A stretch of DNA of 7,404 bases from JBBKWQ01 sp037969115 (lineage in GTDB: Bacteria; Actinomycetota; Acidimicrobiia; Acidimicrobiales; Ilumatobacteraceae): the NCBI GenBank assembly GCA_037969115.1, contig JBBKWQ010000397.1:1-7404 (forward strand), written 5' to 3'. The notes under the pieces were generated by a model, which searched no databases, was not told the DNA's origin, and saw only the letters and a program-made list of their open reading frames with translations. Made by a program: the position numbers and the translations under genes. Every line of letters begins with the position of its first letter. Position 1 is the stretch's first letter. This document shows positions 1 to 7,404 of the stretch, one piece after another.

Positions 1-302
1 GTCGACGCGCCGCTCGCCGCGCCGCTCGACGCCCCAGCGACCGTCGGTTCGGCGCCGGCGTCGGCGGTGTCGATCCGGATGAGCGTGGCACCGACTGCGA
101 GCACGTCGCCGACATCGCAGGCGACCCATAGCACCACGCCACTGACCGGCGACGGCAACTCGATCGTCGCTTTGTCGCTCATCACATCGGCGATCACGTC
201 GTCTTCGGTGATGACGTCGCCGACGGCGACGTGCCACTCGATGATCTCGGCCTCGGCAACGCCTTCTCCGACGTCGGGCAACTTCATGACGAATTCACTC
301 AT
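1..302 (-). CDS. bkdB: Branched-chain 2-oxo acid dehydrogenase E2 (dihydrolipoyl acyltransferase), N-terminal part, cut by the window edge
   Basis: The E2 core subunit carries the acyl group from E1 on a swinging lipoyl arm and transfers it to CoA. This ORF is too near the edge to be complete: 100 codons are visible. The product starts MSEFVMKLPDVGEG, and residues 3-78 form one lipoyl domain. The lipoylation motif is SDKA at 42-45, with K44 the expected modified lysine. From about residue 80 the sequence becomes rich in Ala, Gly and Ser, as in E2 interdomain linkers. The subunit-binding and catalytic domains lie beyond position 1. The stretch ADVMSDKAT followed by PSPVSG closely resembles Pseudomonas putida BkdB as I recall it, and SDKA also recalls human branched-chain E2. 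The ATG at 302 overlaps the E1 beta stop in an ATGA; a weak GGAA lies 8 nt upstream (314-311). A pyruvate or 2-oxoglutarate E2 is less likely given the neighbours. Confidence 0.9.
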   Translation of the reverse strand, partial: MSEFVMKLPDVGEGVAEAEIIEWHVAVGDVITEDDVIADVMSDKATIELPSPVSGVVLWVACDVGDVLAVGATLIRIDTADAGAEPTVAGASSGAASGAS

Positions 303-1318
303 GTCGGCGCTTCCACGACGCGGCGCAACGCAGCTCCGACGCGAGCCGGGCCCGGGAAGTAGTCCCACTCCTGCGCGTGTGGATACGGGGTGTCCCAGCC
401 GGTGACGCGCTCGACGGGTGACTCGAGGCTGTAGAAGCAGAGCTCCTGAACCGTCGCCATGAGTTCCGCACCGAAGCCGCTCGTCCGGGTCGCCTCGTGG
501 ACGATCACGCAGCGGCCCGTCTTGTTGACCGACTGCTCGATCATGCCAGTGTCGAGCGGCAGGAGCGACCGCAGGTCGATGATCTCGGCATCGACGCCCG
601 TTTCGTCGGCCGCTGTCTCGCTGACGCCCACCATCGTGCCGTAGGCGAGCACCGTCACGTCGTTACCCGCGCGTCGAATCGATGCCGAGCCGAGCGGAAT
701 GCGGTAGTACTCGTCGGGGACGTCGCCGAGGGGGTGATCGGCCCAGGGCACGATCGCCCGATCGGGGTGTCCGTCGAACTGGCCGTTGTACAGACGTTTC
801 GGTTCGAGGAACACGACCGGGTCGTCGTCCTCGATCGCCGCGATGAGCAAGCCCTTCGCGTCGTACGGGGTCGAGGGGATGACGGTCTTGAGTCCGCAGA
901 CGTGCGTGAACAGCGCTTCAGGACTCTGGCTGTGCGTCTGCCCACCGTGGATCCCGCCACCCACCGGCATGCGCACCGTCAGCGGCGCGGTGAACTCGCC
1001 ACCGGAGCGATATCGCAGCCTCGCCGCCTCCGAGATCAGCTGATCGAGGCCGGGGTACACATAGTCGGCGAACTGGATCTCGGCCACAGGTCGGAGGCCG
1101 TAGGCACCCATGCCCACCGCGATGCCGATGATGCCCCCTTCGGCGATCGGAGTGTCGAACACTCGATGCGTCCCGTAGCTCGCCTGGAGCCCGTCGGTGC
1201 AGCGGAACACGCCGCCGAAATAGCCGATGTCCTCGCCGAACACGACCACCTTTTCGTCTCGCCCCAACATCGTGTCGAGCGCTGAACGGATCGCCACGTT
1301 CATCGTGAGCACCGTCAT
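299..1318 (-). CDS. bkdA2: Branched-chain 2-oxo acid dehydrogenase E1 beta subunit
   Basis: E1 beta pairs with E1 alpha to make the thiamine-diphosphate-dependent decarboxylase that acts on the 2-oxo acids of Val, Leu and Ile and reductively acylates the E2 lipoyl group. It acts in the cytoplasm. The 339-residue length matches the family. The N-terminal transketolase-type pyrimidine domain spans about residues 4-180. E60 in IAEGGIIG is the expected glutamate that activates the ThDP aminopyrimidine. H129 in HSQSPEA (129-135) is the conserved active-site histidine of the branched-chain class. The C-terminal transketolase domain covers about 205-330. The start is well fixed: GGAGG (1330-1326) sits 7 nt before the ATG at 1318, which overlaps the bkdA1 stop by 4 bp. 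HSQSPEA and the adjacent BkdA1-like alpha gene argue for a branched-chain rather than a pyruvate enzyme. Confidence 0.95.
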   Translation of the reverse strand: MTVLTMNVAIRSALDTMLGRDEKVVVFGEDIGYFGGVFRCTDGLQASYGTHRVFDTPIAEGGIIGIAVGMGAYGLRPVAEIQFADYVYPGLDQLISEAARLRYRSGGEFTAPLTVRMPVGGGIHGGQTHSQSPEALFTHVCGLKTVIPSTPYDAKGLLIAAIEDDDPVVFLEPKRLYNGQFDGHPDRAIVPWADHPLGDVPDEYYRIPLGSASIRRAGNDVTVLAYGTMVGVSETAADETGVDAEIIDLRSLLPLDTGMIEQSVNKTGRCVIVHEATRTSGFGAELMATVQELCFYSLESPVERVTGWDTPYPHAQEWDYFPGPARVGAALRRVVEAPT

Positions 1319-2562
1319 TGCGTGCCCTCCAGTTCGTCGCGCTGACGCTGGAGGTGGGGCGGCATCTCGGCGAAGACGTCCTCGAACAGGCTGCGGCGGT
1401 CGGCGAGATGCCCGTCGAGCAGCGTGCCGTACCCTTCGGCCTCCTTGGCGGCCGCGCGCACCTCCTGATCGATCTCAGCAGCGAGTGCCGCATGTCGGGC
1501 GTCTGACCACTCGCCGAGATGCACGAGATGCGCCGCCAAACGATCGACAGGATCGCCGAGCGGCCAGGCCTTCCATTCGTCACGCGGCCGGTACTTCGAC
1601 GGGTCGTCCGACGTGGAGTGAGCGCTCGCCCGATAGGTGATCCATTCGATCAAGGTCGGGCCGTGATTGGTGCGAGCCCGCTCGGCAGCCCACCGTGTCG
1701 CCGCGATCACCGCCAGATAGTCGTTGCCGTCGACGCGCAGCGCCGGGATGCCGTGCCCGATCGCGCGCGACGCGAACGTGCTGTCGTCGCCGCCTGCGAT
1801 GCCCTGGAACGACGAGATCGCCCACTGGTTGTTGACGACATTCAAGATCACCGGCACCCGGTACGTCGTGGCGAACGTGAGAGCGTGATGGAAGTCGGCC
1901 TCCGCCGTGGCGCCCTCCCCGACCGTGGCCGAGGCGATGCACGTGTCACCCGAGATCGCGGCGGCCATCGCCCAACCGACGCCCTGTACGAACTGCGTGG
2001 CCAGGTTGCCGGAGATGGTGAAGAATCCGGCGTCCCTGGCCGAATACATCACGGGCATCTGACGGCCGTGCAAACGGTCCATCTCGTTCGAGAACAATTG
2101 GCACATCATGTCGACCAGGGGCCATTGACGCGCGATCAACCAGCCCTGCTGACGGTAGGTGGGAAAGAACATGTCTCGCGGACCGAGTTCGAGGGCCTGG
2201 ACAACAGCGATCGCCTCCTCACCCCGACTTCCCATGTAGAACGATGTCTTGCCCTGTCGCTGCGCCCGCAGCATGCGGTCGTCGTAGGTACGGGTCGTCA
2301 TCATCGATCGCAGGCCGGCGCGCAGCGCCTCCGTGCCGACATCGGGCGCCCACGGGCCGACGGCACGGCCGTCATCGTCGAGCACCCGGACCAGCGAGTC
2401 GGCGAGATCGCGAATGTCTGCCGGCGCAACATCGACAGGTGGACGACGTACCTCGCCGGCTGGCGAAAGCGCAAGATACGAGAAGTCAGGGTCGTCGCCC
2501 GGCCGGGCACTCGGTTCGGGGACGTGGAAACGGAGTGGGCCCGTCTCGGCCGAAGGCGACAT
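1315..2562 (-). CDS. bkdA1: Branched-chain 2-oxo acid dehydrogenase E1 alpha subunit
   Basis: E1 alpha binds the Mg-diphosphate end of ThDP and forms the E1 heterotetramer with BkdA2. With the ATG at 2562 the product is 415 residues, close to Pseudomonas BkdA1 (about 410). Its N-terminus, LRFHVPEPSARPG then DFSYL, strongly recalls that protein. The ThDP motif runs from GEGA (215-218) to NN at 244-245 in NVVNNQWAIS. GEG instead of GDG also occurs in human BCKDHA as I recall it, so it does not imply loss of function. AHSTSDDPSKYR (314-325) is the conserved loop containing the serine phosphorylated in the mammalian enzyme. I chose ATG 2562 because GAGG (2574-2571) lies 8 nt upstream. An in-frame GTG at 2595 would add 11 residues but has no visible ribosome site. 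The stop overlaps the bkdA2 start as ATGA. Confidence 0.95.
   Translation of the reverse strand: MSPSAETGPLRFHVPEPSARPGDDPDFSYLALSPAGEVRRPPVDVAPADIRDLADSLVRVLDDDGRAVGPWAPDVGTEALRAGLRSMMTTRTYDDRMLRAQRQGKTSFYMGSRGEEAIAVVQALELGPRDMFFPTYRQQGWLIARQWPLVDMMCQLFSNEMDRLHGRQMPVMYSARDAGFFTISGNLATQFVQGVGWAMAAAISGDTCIASATVGEGATAEADFHHALTFATTYRVPVILNVVNNQWAISSFQGIAGGDDSTFASRAIGHGIPALRVDGNDYLAVIAATRWAAERARTNHGPTLIEWITYRASAHSTSDDPSKYRPRDEWKAWPLGDPVDRLAAHLVHLGEWSDARHAALAAEIDQEVRAAAKEAEGYGTLLDGHLADRRSLFEDVFAEMPPHLQRQRDELEGTQ
1326..1330 (-). promoter_or_regulatory. Ribosome binding site of bkdA2, inside the end of bkdA1
   Basis: A perfect GGAGG core lies 7 nt upstream of the bkdA2 ATG, within the last codons of bkdA1. 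It is the strongest Shine-Dalgarno site in the window. Together with the ATGA overlap it suggests coupled, roughly stoichiometric synthesis of the two E1 subunits. Confidence 0.75.
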
Positions 2563-2664
2563 CCTCACATCCTCGCGCGCCGCGGGTGTGGTCACGAACA
2601 GCGGTCTCTGGGAATGACGCCGGCGCTTCTCGCGATCCGATCGATTCGCGCCGCGTCTGAGCGC
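2563..2664 (-). other. Gap between the carboxylase gene and bkdA1, with an inverted repeat
   Basis: These 102 bp hold no gene. The carboxylase stop (TAG) is at 2667-2665. An imperfect inverted repeat occupies 2631-2650: arms CGCGA and TCGCG separated by 10 nt, with an odd-centred palindrome CGATC-C-GATCG at 2633-2643 nested in it. No T-run follows, so it does not look like an intrinsic terminator, and I see no convincing -10/-35 pair. Read-through from the carboxylase gene into bkd is the simplest reading; an internal promoter or processing site remains possible. Confidence 0.4.
2571..2574 (-). promoter_or_regulatory. Ribosome binding site that decides the bkdA1 start
   Basis: On the minus strand GAGG is followed by 8 nt and then ATG at 2562. 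The competing in-frame GTG at 2595 has no purine-rich core at the usual distance. This favours the shorter 415-residue protein, whose N-terminus also matches the length of recalled homologues. Confidence 0.55.
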
Positions 2665-4203
2665 CTACAACGGCACGTTGCCGTGCTTGCGCTGCGGCAA
2701 CTCTTCGCGCTTCGAGCGCAGCATCGCCAATCCGGCGGCGACCTTGCGTCGCGTGTCGGCGGGATCGATGACGTCGTCGATGTATCCCCGCTCTGCCGCG
2801 GCATACGGGTTGGCGTACTTCTCCGTGTACTGCGCAACGAGTTCGGCGCGACGCGAGGCCGGGTCGGCGGCCTGCTGCAACTCCCGGCGATACACGATCT
2901 CGACGGCCCCCTGCGGGCCCATCACGGCCAATTCGGCCGATGGCCAGGCGAATGAAAGGTCGGCACCAATCGACTTGGAGTTCATCACCACGTAGGCGCC
3001 TCCGTACGCCTTGCGCGTGATCACCTGGATGCGAGGCACCGTCGCCTCACAGAACGCGTAGAGCAACTTGGCGCCGTGGCGGATGATGCCGCCGTACTCC
3101 TGGTCGACTCCGGGCAAGAACCCCGGCACATCGACGAACGTGACGAGTGGAATGTTGAAGGCATCACACGTTCGCACGAAGCGGGCCGCCTTCTCGGACG
3201 ACTCGATGTCGAGCACACCGGCGAGCACCATCGGCTGATTCCCCACCACGCCCACCGGCTGGCCATCGATGCGCGCGAACCCGCACAGGATCGACTTGGC
3301 CCAATGCGGGTAGTACTCGAAGAACTCGCCCTCGTCGACCGTGGCCTGGATGACCTTGTGCATGTCGTACGGCAGGTTCGGACTGTCGGGCAGCAGCTCC
3401 GTGAGTTCGGGGCAGAGGCGGTCAGGATCGTCACCGATCCGATCGATCGGTGGCTGCTCGAGGTTGTTCGACGGCAGGAACGACAACAGGAAACGCACGT
3501 CGTCGAGACAGGCCTTCTCGTCGGCTGAGACGAAAGTGGCAACACCCGACTTCGACGCATGACTCATCGCCCCGCCGAGCTCTTCGAGCGTGACGTCCTC
3601 GCCGGTGACGGTCTTCACCACGTCGGGGCCGGTGATGAACATGTGCGACGACTCACGCACCATGAAGATGAAGTCGGTCATCGCCGGCGAATAGACCGCG
3701 CCACCGGCACACGGCCCGAGGATCACGGAAATCTGCGGAATCACGCCCGACGACTTCACGTTCCGATGGAAGATTCCCCCGTAGCTCGCGAGGCTGACGA
3801 CGCCTTCCTGGATACGCGCACCTGCCCCGTCGTTGAGGCCGATCATCGGAGCGCCGGTTTTCAACGCGAGGTCCATGACCTTGTGGATCTTTTCGGCGAA
3901 GACCTCACCGAGGGCCCCACCGAAAACCGTGAAGTCCTGCGAGAACACGAAAACCTTGCGACCATCGACGGTGCCCCATCCGGTGACGACGCCGTCGGTG
4001 TAGGGGTGTTCGTCGAGCGCATCACCGGCGCGGTGCTTGGCGAGCTGATCGAGCTCGTGGAAACTGCCGTCGTCGAGGAAGTAGTCGATGCGCTCGCGGG
4101 CCAACATCTTGCCCTTCGCGTGCTGCCGCTCGACCGAACGTTCAGACCCGGCGTGGATCGCGGCATCCTTGCGGGCTTGCAGGTCATCCAGCTTCTGCTG
4201 CAT
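2665..4203 (-). CDS. Acyl-CoA carboxylase beta subunit (carboxyltransferase), PccB-like
   Basis: This subunit moves the carboxyl group from carboxybiotin to an acyl-CoA, typically making methylmalonyl-CoA from propionyl-CoA. It normally works as a hexamer with a biotin-bearing alpha subunit, which is not encoded here. The product is 512 residues, normal for the family, with two crotonase-fold halves (about 10-260 and 270-505). Oxyanion-hole segments are GPCAGGAVYSPA (163-174) and KAYGGAYVVM (398-407). It ends in KHGNVPL, typical of PccB-type subunits. Residue 405 is Val where propionyl-CoA carboxylases have Asp, so substrate choice is uncertain and I give no symbol. Absence of methylcrotonyl-type active-site motifs argues against MccB. 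ATG 4203 opens the MQQKLDDL segment, but no ribosome site is visible. An in-frame GTG at 4215 (MTSSMQQ start, 516 residues) fits a leaderless transcript. It may be cotranscribed with bkdA1. Confidence 0.93.
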   Translation of the reverse strand: MQQKLDDLQARKDAAIHAGSERSVERQHAKGKMLARERIDYFLDDGSFHELDQLAKHRAGDALDEHPYTDGVVTGWGTVDGRKVFVFSQDFTVFGGALGEVFAEKIHKVMDLALKTGAPMIGLNDGAGARIQEGVVSLASYGGIFHRNVKSSGVIPQISVILGPCAGGAVYSPAMTDFIFMVRESSHMFITGPDVVKTVTGEDVTLEELGGAMSHASKSGVATFVSADEKACLDDVRFLLSFLPSNNLEQPPIDRIGDDPDRLCPELTELLPDSPNLPYDMHKVIQATVDEGEFFEYYPHWAKSILCGFARIDGQPVGVVGNQPMVLAGVLDIESSEKAARFVRTCDAFNIPLVTFVDVPGFLPGVDQEYGGIIRHGAKLLYAFCEATVPRIQVITRKAYGGAYVVMNSKSIGADLSFAWPSAELAVMGPQGAVEIVYRRELQQAADPASRRAELVAQYTEKYANPYAAAERGYIDDVIDPADTRRKVAAGLAMLRSKREELPQRKHGNVPL

Positions 4204-4223
4204 CGAACTCGTCACGTCCACGA

Positions 4224-4254
4224 ACGCTAGTGCGTCGAGTCGACGGGCCTTCAA
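4224..4254 (-). promoter_or_regulatory. Putative promoter of the carboxylase gene
   Basis: On the minus strand TTGAAG (4254-4249) matches four of six bases of TTGACA, and TAGCGT (4229-4224) fits TANNNT. The spacer is 19 bp, longer than the usual 17, and is filled by the 13-bp palindrome. An in-frame GTG follows the -10 by 8 nt, consistent with a leaderless message. This rests on sequence inspection only. Confidence 0.35.
4233..4245. promoter_or_regulatory. Candidate operator: 13-bp palindrome in the divergent control region
   Basis: CGTCGA-G-TCGACG is a perfect palindrome with one central base at 4239. It lies exactly midway between the -10 and -35 boxes proposed for the carboxylase gene, as MerR-family operators do. 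It lies about 70 bp upstream of the aldehyde dehydrogenase start, so one regulator could affect both genes. TCGA-rich words are common here, so chance is a real alternative. No regulator gene is in the window. Confidence 0.3.
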
Positions 4255-4267
4255 GGGTGCGTCGCCC

Positions 4268-4290
4268 GGCCTCTTCGCCGGCCGCAGGCC
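4268..4290. repeat. Inverted repeat upstream of the aldehyde dehydrogenase gene
   Basis: Arms GGCCT and AGGCC are separated by 13 nt that include GCCGGC. It covers the region where a -35 element of the aldehyde dehydrogenase promoter would lie. It could be a regulator site or chance in GC-rich DNA. It is not a terminator for any visible gene. Confidence 0.25.
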
Positions 4291-4295
4291 AGCAC

Positions 4296-4301
4296 TACGG
4301 T
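4296..4301 (+). promoter_or_regulatory. Putative -10 box for a leaderless aldehyde dehydrogenase transcript
   Basis: TACGGT fits TANNNT and ends 7 nt before the ATG at 4309, so transcription would begin at or next to the start codon. No Shine-Dalgarno sequence precedes this ATG, which supports a leaderless start. No recognisable -35 is seen 16-18 bp upstream. Confidence 0.35.
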
Positions 4302-4308
4302 TGCCGAC

Positions 4309-5736
<1,428 letters not shown>

Positions 5737-5760
5737 CCACACATGGCGTTGCCGTTCCGG
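5737..5760. other. 24-bp convergent gap
   Basis: The aldehyde dehydrogenase stop (TGA, 5734-5736) and the fused-E1 stop (TAG, 5763-5761) face each other. The gap has no hairpin with a T-run. Short hairpins fall just inside the E1 coding end (5763-5776 and 5785-5800), so termination in this region is probably either Rho-dependent or overlapping. Confidence 0.5.

Positions 5761-7404
<1,644 letters not shown>

Noticed and set aside
497..1285. 262-codon open frame on the plus strand
   Set aside because: It is antisense to bkdA2 with no recognisable domain.
1909..1917. GEG instead of GDG in the ThDP motif of BkdA1, as a possible inactivating change
   Set aside because: Human BCKDHA, as I recall it, also has GEG here, so it is a normal variant of the branched-chain class.
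2563..2595. GTG at 2595 as the bkdA1 start
   Set aside because: It has no ribosome site, whereas the ATG at 2562 has GAGG 8 nt upstream and gives a length closer to recalled homologues.
1519..2955. 478-codon open frame on the plus strand
   Set aside because: It is antisense to bkdA1 and the carboxylase gene, rich in Arg, His and Gly, and shows no family motifs. It is a GC-bias shadow.

Overview
The window is GC-rich, tightly packed bacterial DNA with strong G/C preference at third codon positions, which also produces long spurious antisense reading frames. It encodes branched-chain 2-oxo acid and acyl-CoA catabolism. The style fits a high-GC actinobacterium: possible leaderless starts behind TANNNT -10 boxes, a propionyl-CoA-carboxylase-type beta subunit, and a fused E1 dehydrogenase. 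An Acidimicrobiia-like (Ilumatobacter-like) source is a guess from recalled protein style, not proven.

Layout. Minus strand, read right to left from 4203: a carboxyltransferase (acyl-CoA carboxylase beta) gene (4203-2665), a 102-bp gap, then bkdA1 (E1 alpha, 2562-1315), bkdA2 (E1 beta, 1318-299) and the start of bkdB (lipoyl-bearing E2, from 302 off the left edge). Both bkd junctions are 4-bp ATGA overlaps. Plus strand: an NAD(P)-dependent aldehyde dehydrogenase (4309-5736), divergent from the carboxylase gene across a 105-bp control region. Minus strand at right: a fused E1 alpha-beta 2-oxo acid dehydrogenase (5761 to beyond 7404), convergent with the aldehyde dehydrogenase and separated from it by 24 bp. 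Its 5' end lies outside the window. No RNA genes, CRISPR arrays, insertion sequences or clear intrinsic terminators were seen.

How the genes fit together. The split Bkd E1/E2 set oxidatively decarboxylates the 2-oxo acids from Val, Leu and Ile and passes the acyl group to CoA on E2. The E3 gene would be expected downstream of bkdB, outside the window. The carboxylase beta subunit would carboxylate a short acyl-CoA downstream of this step, with a biotin-bearing alpha subunit encoded elsewhere. The aldehyde dehydrogenase could feed in or clear related aldehydes. The fused E1 is a second, structurally different 2-oxo acid dehydrogenase E1 in the same neighbourhood.

Most worth a second look: the carboxyltransferase has Val where propionyl-CoA carboxylases have the specificity-determining Asp. 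The divergent control region holds a 13-bp palindrome exactly centred in a 19-bp promoter spacer, a MerR-like layout. Two E1 architectures sit side by side. I see no clearly unprecedented system here; this is mainly a catabolic locus with a few unusual details.
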